From NCBI RefSeq assembly GCF_037963835.1, contig NZ_CP150145.1:3472001-3536000 (forward strand): a stretch of DNA of 64,000 nucleotides, given 5' to 3'. The DNA comes from Paenibacillus sp. FSL H8-0332 (GTDB taxonomy: Bacteria; Bacillota; Bacilli; Paenibacillales; Paenibacillaceae). The notes under the pieces were generated by a model that saw nothing but the letters and a program-made list of their open reading frames with translations, did no database searches and was not told the origin of the DNA. Below are positions 33,765 through 42,297 of the stretch, one piece after another. Positions within the stretch are counted from its first letter, which is position 1, and each line of letters begins with the position of its first letter. The position numbers and the translations under genes were made by a program.

Positions 33765-34712
33765 ATGACGGCTCCCTTTTTGACTATTACTGATTCTAGT
33801 GTATATATTCCTTCATTCCGGGCTCCAGTCGATCAGGTCATCCAGGAAATAAACGACGATGGCGTTTCTTTCCGCTTAAGCGCAGCGGAGTACAGAGACA
33901 GCGGCTTTGGGTATGTCCCCATCGAGCAGAGTCAAAGTCTGGAGCAAATGATATATAAGGTATGCGCCCCCATTCTAAGGCGGATAAGACGAGATGGCAT
34001 ACCGCTCTCGGCTATTCTCTTCGCATCTGTCACGAGCGCCGGAGTGCAAGCACAGGGCTTGTTCTCCAGGCTGCTCCGCGAGTTTGACTATGGTACAACG
34101 CCGGTTATTCAGCTGGAGGAATACGGCTGCTCCACCATTCACTTGTCGCTTTATTTAACGAAGGCTTATTTCGCCGGTGAAGGCCAAAGCGACGATGCTG
34201 TATTGTTTGTTGCGGCAGATCAAGCGAACATTTCGCATCACCGCAGCGATTCCTATATGCTTTACGGGGATGCGGCAAGCGCTGCTCTATATCGTAAATC
34301 TGCAGCCCGAGGGCAGCAGACTCTATCTGCTAGGCTTAAAGTGGATGGGTTCGTTTACGATCATAGTCCTGAACGAGTCAAAATGTACTTTTCAACCTTT
34401 TATTTAGCTGTCCGGCAGGTTGTAAATCAGGTTTTACGCGAATCGGGAATGGATATGAACAAGATAAGCCATATTTTTTGCTCAAATCTGGGACTGCGCA
34501 CCTGGAGTACTCTTGCCCGGGCGCTGGGCTGCCCATTAGACAAATTTTATGCCTCCACGCTTGAAGATGCGGGGCATCTTCATAATACGGATATTCTGCT
34601 TAACGTAAATGAGGCGGTCAGGACCGGCTCTTTGAATAGGGGAGACTTCTATTTGGCGGTATCCATAGGCTTTGGAGGCTACTACGGCTGTTCCTTGCAC
34701 AAATACGAGTAA
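33765..34712 (+). CDS. KAS III (FabH)-like thiolase-fold enzyme, divergent
   Basis: 315 aa. The fold of beta-ketoacyl-ACP synthase III is recognisable: Cys122 in 'LEEYGCSTIHLSLYL', 'VLFVAADQANISHHRSDSYMLYGDAASAALY' (FabH LFGDGAGA region) and C-terminal 'VSIGFGGYYGCSLH'. The usual His of HQAN appears lost ('IFCSNLGLRTWST') and the Asn loop reads 'DAGHLHNTDI', whose His and Asp recall the Cys-His-Asp acyltransferases of the CerJ/DpsC type. It may condense the carrier-bound aminoacyl unit with a malonyl unit, or transfer an acyl group. It sits 5 nt after copy 2 of the methyltransferase. Confidence 0.82.
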   Translation: MTAPFLTITDSSVYIPSFRAPVDQVIQEINDDGVSFRLSAAEYRDSGFGYVPIEQSQSLEQMIYKVCAPILRRIRRDGIPLSAILFASVTSAGVQAQGLFSRLLREFDYGTTPVIQLEEYGCSTIHLSLYLTKAYFAGEGQSDDAVLFVAADQANISHHRSDSYMLYGDAASAALYRKSAARGQQTLSARLKVDGFVYDHSPERVKMYFSTFYLAVRQVVNQVLRESGMDMNKISHIFCSNLGLRTWSTLARALGCPLDKFYASTLEDAGHLHNTDILLNVNEAVRTGSLNRGDFYLAVSIGFGGYYGCSLHKYE

Positions 34713-34725
34713 CACGGGTAAGGCG

Positions 34726-35139
34726 GTGAGCACGATAAAGACAGAACTAAAGGTTAAAATTCTTTATTCGGGCAGTAGGACGGAGGATCAAAATCAATCA
34801 TTGGCAGACATAGCCATAGCTCAAATGGAAGCGAACAGGCATTGGCTCATGGACATGGATGTGCTGGTCCTTTGCCATCATGTGAATACCTCCCATGCTG
34901 AGCATGTTTGTGCAAAAATAAGAAGAGAGCTTAATCTAATGGACGTGCTGCCTCTGGCACTCGGTCATTCCGGAAGCCTTGCGTTTCCTCATGCGCTTTC
35001 ACTGCTGGAATGGCTGATGGCAGGCGGCACCTATCGCAAGGCGGTATGCGTTCTGGCGGATGATCACTTTGACCAGAGCAGTGTGATGTTGCCGGCTCAA
35101 ACGGCCCCATTGTCCATCATTGAGATAATGCCGCAATGA
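34726..35139 (+). CDS. Half-size, Cys-less thiolase-fold protein (possible KAS III partner)
   Basis: 137 aa from GTG 34726, 13 nt after the KAS III-like gene. The stretch 'MDVLVLCHHVNTSHAEHVCAKIRRELNLMDVLPLALGHSGSLAFPHALSLLEWLMAGGTYRKAVCVLADD' follows the N-terminal half of a KAS III, but the active-site Cys position falls in GHSGS, with no Cys, and the C-terminal half is missing. The protein ends cleanly without a frameshift. It may be a structural partner of the preceding enzyme, comparable in idea to a chain-length factor. Family call is by pattern; moderate certainty. Confidence 0.55.
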   Translation: MSTIKTELKVKILYSGSRTEDQNQSLADIAIAQMEANRHWLMDMDVLVLCHHVNTSHAEHVCAKIRRELNLMDVLPLALGHSGSLAFPHALSLLEWLMAGGTYRKAVCVLADDHFDQSSVMLPAQTAPLSIIEIMPQ

Positions 35140-35207
35140 ACTACTATTTGACGGGCATTGGACACGCTCCATATAATGAAGAGACGAGAGTGACAGGGGG
35201 GCATCGA

Positions 35208-35639
35208 ATGGGAGCATGGGGAGTCAAAGCATTGGAAAGTGATGAAGGGCTGGATCTGGTGGCAGCGATCGAGGACTTGCTTCCTCGTGACACATTGGAT
35301 TTGGGTGAGTTGATGGCGAAGTTTGGTGAGGATGACTTCCTTTATGACGGAACAGTACTCGCCCTCGCGGAGCTGTATATCGAGTTTCAAGAGAATGGCA
35401 GTTTGGATTACGATCATGAGGAGGAAGAACGCGCCTTAACGCAAGTACGGGCGTTCACGGCCGATCATTCCGCGCTGAAGGCTTTGCTCGAGCATTTGAA
35501 CGTGATTTGGACTGACATTGAGGGGGAGTGCGAGGGCGATTTGGCGGAACTGTGGCGGGAATCGTCAAGCTGGGACGAATGGCGGACACATGTACAGCAG
35601 CTCATTTCCAAGTTGGAAGCGCGGCTTGCCAAAGATTAG
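35208..35639 (+). CDS. DUF4259-domain protein
   Basis: 143 aa from ATG 35208 ('MGAWGVKALESDEGLDLV'), the standard start of DUF4259 proteins, preceded by ACAGGGGGG; the frame is open 24 codons further upstream. Acidic and helical, with no signal peptide. DUF4259 proteins have no assigned function, though they are often found near toxin-immunity or defence genes. A terminator follows. Connection to the biosynthetic cluster upstream is doubtful: it is 68 nt from the last cluster gene. Confidence 0.85.
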   Translation: MGAWGVKALESDEGLDLVAAIEDLLPRDTLDLGELMAKFGEDDFLYDGTVLALAELYIEFQENGSLDYDHEEEERALTQVRAFTADHSALKALLEHLNVIWTDIEGECEGDLAELWRESSSWDEWRTHVQQLISKLEARLAKD

Positions 35640-35662
35640 TAGTAGGGTGATTGAATGAGAAC

Positions 35663-35706
35663 AAAAGCGCTGCAATCCGAATGATAGGGTTGCGGCGCTT
35701 TTGTTT
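35663..35706 (+). terminator. Intrinsic terminator
   Basis: AAAAGCGCTGCAATCC (35663-35678) pairs with GGGTTGCGGCGCTTTT (35687-35702), with two G-U pairs, and is followed by a short T-rich tail. It closes the 25.7-35.6 kb transcript. Confidence 0.85.
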
Positions 35707-35777
35707 AGTTGATTTTCCGAATAAATAAAGGTGTTTTTGCATTGTTAAAAATAGAGATGGATATTAGATTAGTAGTA

Positions 35778-35808
35778 TTGACTTAGAGTGCGCTTAAACT
35801 CGTATACT
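35778..35808 (+). promoter_or_regulatory. MerR-type promoter with 19-bp spacer
   Basis: TTGACT (35778-35783), 19 nt, TATACT (35803-35808). The stretched spacer with an imperfect dyad (CTTAGAGTG / CGCTTAAAC) is the hallmark of promoters that MerR activators twist into working geometry. A MerR gene is second in the transcript that starts here. Confidence 0.78.
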
Positions 35809-35866
35809 GGTCACGTACGTTGCAAGTAAGCGGAAGTTAATTCAGCAGTTAAAGGGAGGAAATAGT

Positions 35867-36823
35867 GTGAAGCATTTTCCGTTGGGGAATACCGGATTGC
35901 TAGTAAGTGCTTATTCTTTAGGCTGTCTGAATTTTGGATCGCGAACCGACAAAAAAACCTCATTCCAGTTGCTTGATCATTTTTTTGAAGCAGGGGGAAA
36001 CTTTCTGGATACAGCCAATAATTATGCGATATGGAACGAAGGCTGTGTTGGCGGAGAAAGCGAGGCTTTGCTTGGCGAATGGATGAAAGAAAGAAAAAAC
36101 AGACATCAGATCATTTTGGCCACCAAAGTGGGCGCGAAACCGGTAGTGCCGAAAAGTGAAAAAATGGAAGGCTTAGGACGCCAAGCGATTGAGAAGGGAA
36201 TTGACGAAAGTCTGCTAAGGCTTGGAACAGATTATGTGGATTTATATTATGCTCATGTAGACGACAACGAAACTGAACTCGAGGAAACCCTGGAGACTTT
36301 TGATTCCTTGGTCAAAGCCGGTAAAGTCAGGGCTATTGGCTGCAGTAATTATCGGCTTTCCAGGCTCCTTGAGGCCAAGGCGGTCAGTCAGTCAAAAGGA
36401 TGGGAGTCCTATTGCTGCATCCAGCAGCGATATACGTATTTGCAGCCTAGAATGGATGCGAATTTCGGAGTGCAGGTCAGTGCGGATGAGGATTTACTTG
36501 ATTACTGCAGTCAACACGATGATTTTACGCTCATGGCTTATTCCCCCCTCCTTGGAGGCATATACAACAGAACGGAAGCTGTCCTGCCCGATGCATACCG
36601 GAGAGAGGATCAGATGACCCGATTGCATACTCTAAGGAAGATTGCTGGCGAGCTTGGAGCGACACCGAATCAGCTTATCCTTGCTTGGATGCTGCACAAT
36701 CATCCGAGAGCTCTTCCAATTGTAGCTGCAAGCGGTCTGACGCAATTGGAAGAAAATTTGGGGGCGCTTAAGCTCCAGATTAGCTCAGAACAGCTTGATC
36801 AATTGAAACAGATTATAAACTGA
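35867..36823 (+). CDS. Aldo/keto reductase
   Basis: 318 aa from GTG 35867 (AAAGGGAGGAAA upstream). TIM-barrel NADPH-dependent reductase of the YajO/Tas branch: 'SLGCLNFGSRTD', 'FLDTANNYAIWN' (Asp and Tyr of the tetrad), 'HQIILATKVG' (Lys), 'LYYAHVDDN' (His). NADPH-site sequence 'LPIVAASGLTQLEENLGALKLQIS' is near the end. Reduces carbonyl groups, typically of toxic aldehydes. Controlled with the downstream MerR gene from the promoter at 35778. Confidence 0.93.
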   Translation: MKHFPLGNTGLLVSAYSLGCLNFGSRTDKKTSFQLLDHFFEAGGNFLDTANNYAIWNEGCVGGESEALLGEWMKERKNRHQIILATKVGAKPVVPKSEKMEGLGRQAIEKGIDESLLRLGTDYVDLYYAHVDDNETELEETLETFDSLVKAGKVRAIGCSNYRLSRLLEAKAVSQSKGWESYCCIQQRYTYLQPRMDANFGVQVSADEDLLDYCSQHDDFTLMAYSPLLGGIYNRTEAVLPDAYRREDQMTRLHTLRKIAGELGATPNQLILAWMLHNHPRALPIVAASGLTQLEENLGALKLQISSEQLDQLKQIIN

Positions 36824-36844
36824 TGTAAAAGGAGCGTACTCGTT

Positions 36845-37252
36845 ATGATCGGTAAAGAACTGACCATTCAGCAGGCTGCTGAGATGACGGGGTTAAGCGT
36901 TCATACCCTTCGTTATTACGAAAGGATCGGTCTGATGGACCCCATACCTCGTGCCGAGAATGGTCATCGGGTATACCGGGAGCATGATTTTGAATGGATC
37001 ATATTACTCGCAAAACTTAAGACTACAGGAATGCCGATCGCACTTATGCAACAGTTCGCTGATATGATGCGACTTGGCAATGAGGGCATTCCGCAGCGCA
37101 GAAAACTTCTGGAAGAGCATGAGCGGAAATTAATCGAGCAGGTTCAAACGATTCATCAAACTTTGGACATTCTGCGGAATAAAATTGATTACTACCGTTC
37201 TTGGGAAGATGATATCAGTCGCGAAGAAGACAGTTTGGAGTCAATTCGATGA
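36845..37252 (+). CDS. MerR-family regulator
   Basis: 135 aa. N-terminal HTH-wing 'LTIQQAAEMTGLSVHTLRYYERIGLMDPIPRAENGHRVYREHDFEWI', then a coiled-coil dimerisation helix (about 80-125). There is no Cys cluster as in metal sensors, so it belongs to the group that senses aldehydes or redox state (AdhR-like). It probably activates its own operon with the aldo/keto reductase through the 19-bp-spacer promoter. ATG 36845 follows AAAGGAGCG. Confidence 0.93.
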   Translation: MIGKELTIQQAAEMTGLSVHTLRYYERIGLMDPIPRAENGHRVYREHDFEWIILLAKLKTTGMPIALMQQFADMMRLGNEGIPQRRKLLEEHERKLIEQVQTIHQTLDILRNKIDYYRSWEDDISREEDSLESIR

Positions 37253-37316
37253 CCAGTACAGTCATGACCGTGAAGATTCCTGAAAAGGGGCTTTGCCGTA
37301 TATGACCACTATAACC

Positions 37317-37366
37317 AAAAAGAGAAACATTGCTGGCAATAGGCTGGCACGTTTTTCTTTTTATTT
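37317..37366 (+). terminator. Probable terminator after merR
   Basis: AAAAAGAGAAAC (37317-37328) can pair with GTTTTTCTTTTT (37351-37362) with one G-U pair; the inner part holds a short ATTGC/GCAAT stem. The 3' arm is itself T-rich. Weaker than the other terminators in this window. Confidence 0.5.
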
Positions 37367-37414
37367 GCCCCAAAGAACATTTCATGTGAACATATATTAG
37401 CAAGAATGTAACCG

Positions 37415-37462
37415 TTGACAACAAAAAATAATATGATAATATATTTTTGTAAAACGTTTTAC
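37415..37462 (+). promoter_or_regulatory. Promoter with perfect LacI-type operator
   Basis: TTGACA (37415-37420), 16 nt, TAATAT (37437-37442), then the perfect 14-bp palindrome GTAAAACGTTTTAC (37449-37462) with central CG, the LacI/GalR operator type, placed at the expected start site. The LacI-family gene begins about 155 nt downstream, so autoregulation is likely. Confidence 0.8.
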
Positions 37463-37618
37463 CAATGGAGAAGGGCCCAGTACCGCAGAGAGAATCCCAC
37501 TGTGCTGAGACAGGATTACACTTTAATTGATGGAATTAGAGGGAGAGGCAAATTTATCGGCAGATATATCTCCTGGACTTCGTATAGTTGTGCAAGTAAA
37601 TCCGCAGAGGTGCAGCAA

Positions 37619-38611
37619 ATGGCAAAACAAAGAGTTACACTAGTACAGGTCGCCAAGGATGCAGGTGTGTCGCCGGCAACGGTCTCCCATTTCATGAACG
37701 GTAACTTTCACCGGATGGGCTCCGAGACCCGGGAGAAAATAAGCGACTCGATCACCAGACTAGGGTACCAGGTGAACCCTGTAGCCAAAAGCCTGATTAC
37801 CGGCAAAATGCATACCATCGGACTCGTTCTGTCAAACAGCACTTATGACGGTTATTTCGAAGATTTGTATTTCCTGCACTTCGCTAAGGTGCTGAAGCAG
37901 CATCTGAAGACCATGGGGTACAAGCTGATTCTCCTGGACTTCGATGAAATCTTCATGAATATCCAGATGGTAGATGGGATTATTGTAAAGGCGACCCTGG
38001 AGACAGAGAAGTTCATGCCAAGGCTCATGGATCTCAATGTTCCGGTCATCACCATCGGGCGGCATAATTTACCGTATGGTGCTCATATCGTACGGGTGAA
38101 CGACTATCAATGTGGCCAGACAGGTGTAGACCATCTAATGTCGCGGGGGCATCACAAAATCATTATTCTGACCTATCCGCACGGACAGGTCCCCGGATTT
38201 GACGACCGGTTGAATGGTGCCTCCCAGTCTTTGCAGGAGAAGGGGAATCTTACAACGGTCATTACGGGAGATATGACGGAGAGCTTCGGGTACGAGACCG
38301 TCGCGCAGCTGGCCGGGAATGGACAGCTGCCGCAGGCGTTATTCTGTCTGAACGACATTTCAGCCATTGGGGTGCTGAAGGCTTGCAAGGATCTGAAATT
38401 ATCCGTGCCGGAGGATCTCGCGGTACTCGGTGTGGATGACATGCCGACCGTATCGGAACTGCTAAGTCTCTCCACCATCCGGCATCCGATTAACGAGCTG
38501 GCCATGAATGCCTCAGAGCTTATGATTCAATCCGTTGAATCCAAAGGGGAGCCTGCCGAGCCTGTCGACAGAATGTTCCCCATTGAACTGATGGCAAGGC
38601 ATACCAGCTGA
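37619..38611 (+). CDS. LacI-family transcriptional regulator
   Basis: 330 aa from ATG 37619, where the HTH begins directly ('VTLVQVAKDAGVSPATVSHFMNGNFHRMG') and AGAGGTG lies upstream; the frame is open back to 37415 but that stretch includes the promoter and operator. The periplasmic-binding-like sugar domain covers about 60-330 ('IGLVLSNSTYDGYFEDLYFLHFAKVLKQHL', 'LFCLNDISAIGVLKACKDLKLSVPEDLAVLGVDDMPTVSELL'). It likely represses the glycan-use genes downstream and its own gene. The hinge 'NPVAKSLITGKMHTIGLV' is normal. Confidence 0.93.
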   Translation: MAKQRVTLVQVAKDAGVSPATVSHFMNGNFHRMGSETREKISDSITRLGYQVNPVAKSLITGKMHTIGLVLSNSTYDGYFEDLYFLHFAKVLKQHLKTMGYKLILLDFDEIFMNIQMVDGIIVKATLETEKFMPRLMDLNVPVITIGRHNLPYGAHIVRVNDYQCGQTGVDHLMSRGHHKIIILTYPHGQVPGFDDRLNGASQSLQEKGNLTTVITGDMTESFGYETVAQLAGNGQLPQALFCLNDISAIGVLKACKDLKLSVPEDLAVLGVDDMPTVSELLSLSTIRHPINELAMNASELMIQSVESKGEPAEPVDRMFPIELMARHTS

Positions 38612-38651
38612 GCAAGACATGGAAGAATGCGTGAAGGATAGAGAAGGTACG

Positions 38652-38681
38652 GGCTGTCGAGAACTTTTCGGCAGCCTTTTT
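38652..38681 (+). terminator. Intrinsic terminator of the lacI-type gene
   Basis: GGCTGTCGA (38652-38660) pairs with TCGGCAGCC (38668-38676), with one G-U pair, followed by TTTTT. It separates the regulator from the YesN/YesM genes. Confidence 0.82.
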
Positions 38682-38715
38682 CTAAATAGGCTATTCTGCG
38701 AGAGGAGAGAGGGCA

Positions 38716-40323
38716 ATGTATAACGTGCTTGTCGCCGATGATGAACCGCGTCACCGCCGCGGCGTATCCGACATGGTTAAGCAGCTCCGTCCGGAATACC
38801 GGATTTTCATGGTGAAGGATGGACTGGAGGCTCTGCGGATTATTGAGGAGAACCGGATCGATATTATCCTCACAGATATCCGGATGCCCAATATGGATGG
38901 ACTGACTCTGATTGAACATATGGAGAGCCGTAGAGAACGGGTCAAAATTGTAATTCTCAGTGTGTACGGAAATTTCGAGTATGCAAGACAGGCGGTGAAG
39001 CTTGGCGCCTTCGATTACCTGCTGAAGCCGCTGGCACTGGGAGATCTCTCCGAGATCCTTGACAAGCTCGACACGGCACTGGAGAAGGAACGGGTGAGTC
39101 TTCAGACGGGGGCAGTTCTTCAGCAGAGGCTCCACTCGGCAGCCCCGGTCTATGAGCAGCACCTGCTCAGCCGGTGGATGCGCTCGGCTGCAAGTGAGAA
39201 GGAGCTTCAGGAAATCCGCACTCTCTTCCCCGCTTCAAACGGGGGGTTCGTGATGCTGGCAAGGTTTCAAAAGCAAGAGATTACCGGGTCCTATACGCCG
39301 GAGGATTTCGAGGAACTGAAGGCGACAGTAAAGAATTGGATGCGGGAAATCTATCAGACGGTCGGTCCTTCGCTATCGTTCAGCCTGGAAGGAGAGCACC
39401 CAATCATTGCTTCCGTGGTGACCCCGGCCCATTCCCTGGAGTGGCTGATGAAGCGGGATCTGGAGCAGTTCCGGCAATTCATCCGCCAGATCCGGGAGGA
39501 ATATGGCCTGACTTTGACTTTGGGGGCCGGGAACTGGGTGGCTGATCCCTATAGCGGGGCTCCGGCATCCTTTGAGCAGGCGCAGAAAGCGCTCGAATAT
39601 ACCTTTTATACGGGCGAGGGGCAGCTTGTCCTTTATGATGAAATCGCTTACAACCCTGACAAGCCCAGCTTGAAGATGATTCCTGCGGATACGGGCATGA
39701 CGGATGCCTTGGCACGGATGGACAGGGCTGCGGCTGCTGAGGCCTTGAAGACGCTTATTCAGCGGCTGCTTGAAGGGGATTATCCGTCCCCGGCTCATCT
39801 GAAGGACTCTGTTCTGTACGCTCTGGTTCATGAAGTCAAAGGAAACGAAGCCCTGCTGCGCCAGGATGAGGCGAGTAATTTCATTTCAGAGATGGAGTTT
39901 CAAATTCCGGCCTGTGAGAGTCTGGAGGAAGTGGAGGCGCGCGGGGTCTCTGTTCTGAACCGGATCATCGGGAGCATCGGGGAACGCAAAAATAACAAAA
40001 GCGGGCGGACCATCGGCCTGTGTAAGGCCTTTCTGGAGGAGCACTATATGGAGGATCTGTCGCTGGAGTCTGTCGCCCGGCATTTCTTTTTCAGCTCCGC
40101 CTATTTCAGCAGTTTTTTTAAACAGCACACCTCCATGACCTTCACCGAATATTTGCTGCGCCTGCGGCTGGACAAAGCCAAAGAGCTGCTCCAGGACGGG
40201 GACCGGAAAATCTCTACCATCGCCTTAAGCGTGGGATTTCGTGATGCGGGTTACTTCACCAGAGTGTTCAAAAGGGAGACTGGACTGGCACCGGAGGAGT
40301 TCCGGAAGAAAGATGTATTGTAG
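38716..40323 (+). CDS. YesN-type response regulator with AraC DNA-binding domain
   Basis: 535 aa. Receiver with Asp8/Asp9 and phospho-acceptor Asp54 ('ILTDIRMPNMDG'), followed by a long middle region and a C-terminal AraC double HTH (about 430-533: 'CKAFLEEHYMEDLSLESVARHFFFSSAYFSSFFKQHTSMTFTEYLLRLRLDKAKELL', 'ISTIALSVGFRDAGYFTRVFKRETG'). This architecture is typical of Paenibacillus regulators of sugar ABC importers. ATG 38716 follows GAGAGGAGAGAGG. It works with the adjacent sensor kinase. Confidence 0.95.
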   Translation: MYNVLVADDEPRHRRGVSDMVKQLRPEYRIFMVKDGLEALRIIEENRIDIILTDIRMPNMDGLTLIEHMESRRERVKIVILSVYGNFEYARQAVKLGAFDYLLKPLALGDLSEILDKLDTALEKERVSLQTGAVLQQRLHSAAPVYEQHLLSRWMRSAASEKELQEIRTLFPASNGGFVMLARFQKQEITGSYTPEDFEELKATVKNWMREIYQTVGPSLSFSLEGEHPIIASVVTPAHSLEWLMKRDLEQFRQFIRQIREEYGLTLTLGAGNWVADPYSGAPASFEQAQKALEYTFYTGEGQLVLYDEIAYNPDKPSLKMIPADTGMTDALARMDRAAAAEALKTLIQRLLEGDYPSPAHLKDSVLYALVHEVKGNEALLRQDEASNFISEMEFQIPACESLEEVEARGVSVLNRIIGSIGERKNNKSGRTIGLCKAFLEEHYMEDLSLESVARHFFFSSAYFSSFFKQHTSMTFTEYLLRLRLDKAKELLQDGDRKISTIALSVGFRDAGYFTRVFKRETGLAPEEFRKKDVL

Positions 40324-40330
40324 GTGGACT

Positions 40331-42121
40331 ATGAGACTGAAGAATAAGCTGGTCTTATCTTATATCGTGCTGATTACGCTACCGCTCACCATCCTGGGCT
40401 TTGGTTACTATTATGCAAGCAAGGACATTATGCTGAAGCTGGCCCGCGACAACGTCAGTGAGATTGTACTTAAGAACAATCAGATCATCAACGAACGGCT
40501 GAAGATTATTCAGGAAGACAGCTTATCGCTGATGGTGGAGTGTGAGCTGTACCAGATTTTTGATGAGCCAAGTCCGGCCGTGGGGGTGCAGCTACTGGAG
40601 AACAATAAGAAGGTGACGGGGATTCTTGGCAGATACTTCTCGCAGTCAGCCGATCTGTATTCCACTGAACTGGTCACGCAAGGGTTCGTGTATGGCAGCA
40701 AAAGCAAGAATACCTATCCCCCGGACTACTTCTACACCTCCGAGCTGTACCGGCGCGCCGCTGAGGGGAAAGGGCGTATCGCCTGGGTGCCGACTTATGA
40801 TTATACCCGGATGCATAATCTGCCTGAGCTAACGGGAACGGATATTGATTACCGCTATATGTTCTCGGCGGTCCGGCAGATCAACCCCTCTTGTGTACGG
40901 AATGACGTCATTGTCCGGGCGGGCGGGGCGTCCGAGAAACCGGTGCTGGTGATGAATTTCAAGGAAGATGTGTATGCAGGTATCTTTAGGGACAGTATCC
41001 CTATTAAAGGTTCCGTATTCATGGTGGCCAGTGAGGACGGTACAATCATCTCCCATCAGGACAAGTCGCGCCTGGGGACCGTGGAATCCGCCTCCTGGCT
41101 GAAGGAGGTGCGCCGCGAGGGCAGCGGGACGGCATATGTAACTACCGGCGGGCAGCGGATGATCGCTTGCTTCGCTGTGTCCCCGGTGACTAACTGGCTG
41201 TCGGTTGTGCTGATTCCGCCCGGCGCATTGACCCATGATATTGCGGATACCATTCTGTTTTTTATTTTTACACTGGGGGCTCCGCTGCTGGCTCTCTCGC
41301 TTCTGTTCGCTTATCTGATCTCCGCGCGTATCTCTTCTCCGGTAAGCAAGCTGCTGCTGGCCATCAAGCGGGTAGGCGGCGGTGATTTCAATGCGCAGAT
41401 CAAGGTGGAGGGCAGAGATGAGCTGGGCCATGTATTGATGAAGTTCAACAGCATGAATGAGCGGGTCAGATCATTGATTGATGAGAATTATGTGGTCAAG
41501 CTGAGGGAGCGGGAGACGGAGATCCTCGCGCTGAATATTCAGCTCAATCCCCATTTTCTGTATAACACGCTGAATATTATAAATTGGATGGCTGTACACG
41601 GAGAGAAGGAGCAGGTTAGCCATATGCTGATCAGCCTGTCCCGTATGCTGCACTATACTACGGACAACCGGAGGGACCAAATGCTGCTTAGAGAGGATCT
41701 CGCCTGGCTGCAGGACTATATAGTGATTATGGCTAACCGTTTCGAGCACCGGTTTCGTGTGGATTTCGATATTCAGCCTGAACTGCTGGAGGTGAATGTA
41801 CCGAAGCTGTTCCTTCAGCCCCTGCTGGAGAATGCCATCATTCACGGCTTCCGGAATATGGAGAGCGGCGGGCTGATCACCATTTACGGACAGCAACAGG
41901 GGAATACCATCCGGTTCTGTGTAGAAGATAACGGCAGCGGGATTGAGCCGGAGCGGATGGAACAGCTGCTGAAGGAGGAGAATGCCAATATAGGTCTGAA
42001 AAATGTGGATAAGCGGATCAAGCTGCTGTATGGCAGTGAATATGGCATAGAGATTGAATCGGTTCCTGAATTCGGAACCCGCGTGAAGCTGGTCATACCG
42101 TATCCCGGCCCGAGTGAATAA
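40331..42121 (+). CDS. YesM-type sensor histidine kinase
   Basis: 596 aa from ATG 40331, 8 nt after the regulator (AGGTGG upstream). TM1 about 9-29, an extracellular Cache-like sensor of roughly 270 residues, TM2 about 300-325, HAMP ('SARISSPVSKLLLAIKRVGGGDFNAQIKVEG'), then His_kinase domain 'LNIQLNPHFLYNTLNIINWMA' with His408 and HATPase 'LQPLLENAIIHGF', 'VEDNGSGIEPE'. Senses an extracellular sugar or its binding protein and phosphorylates the YesN partner. Confidence 0.94.
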   Translation: MRLKNKLVLSYIVLITLPLTILGFGYYYASKDIMLKLARDNVSEIVLKNNQIINERLKIIQEDSLSLMVECELYQIFDEPSPAVGVQLLENNKKVTGILGRYFSQSADLYSTELVTQGFVYGSKSKNTYPPDYFYTSELYRRAAEGKGRIAWVPTYDYTRMHNLPELTGTDIDYRYMFSAVRQINPSCVRNDVIVRAGGASEKPVLVMNFKEDVYAGIFRDSIPIKGSVFMVASEDGTIISHQDKSRLGTVESASWLKEVRREGSGTAYVTTGGQRMIACFAVSPVTNWLSVVLIPPGALTHDIADTILFFIFTLGAPLLALSLLFAYLISARISSPVSKLLLAIKRVGGGDFNAQIKVEGRDELGHVLMKFNSMNERVRSLIDENYVVKLRERETEILALNIQLNPHFLYNTLNIINWMAVHGEKEQVSHMLISLSRMLHYTTDNRRDQMLLREDLAWLQDYIVIMANRFEHRFRVDFDIQPELLEVNVPKLFLQPLLENAIIHGFRNMESGGLITIYGQQQGNTIRFCVEDNGSGIEPERMEQLLKEENANIGLKNVDKRIKLLYGSEYGIEIESVPEFGTRVKLVIPYPGPSE

Positions 42122-42297
42122 TGGCTGACATTCCAACCTATCCCGCCGGCCAATGGCCTGTGGGGTTCTTTGGTATCATTGACCGTAAAATCGTACAAGA
42201 AACGAAAGATCGTACCATAGGCAACAGCGGCAGGTCCATTTACACTGTAATCAGCGGCTGCAGCGCTTACATCTGAATCATAAGGGGGATAAACAAA

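Noticed and set aside
37449-37462. GTAAAACGTTTTAC considered as a CcpA cre site
   Set aside because: Spacing around the central CG is one base off the cre consensus on the left side, while it is a perfect LacI/GalR-type palindrome directly ahead of a LacI-family gene.
40829-42136. Two minus-strand open frames of 200 and 221 codons
   Set aside because: Antisense to the YesM-type kinase, low-complexity content, no ribosome sites.
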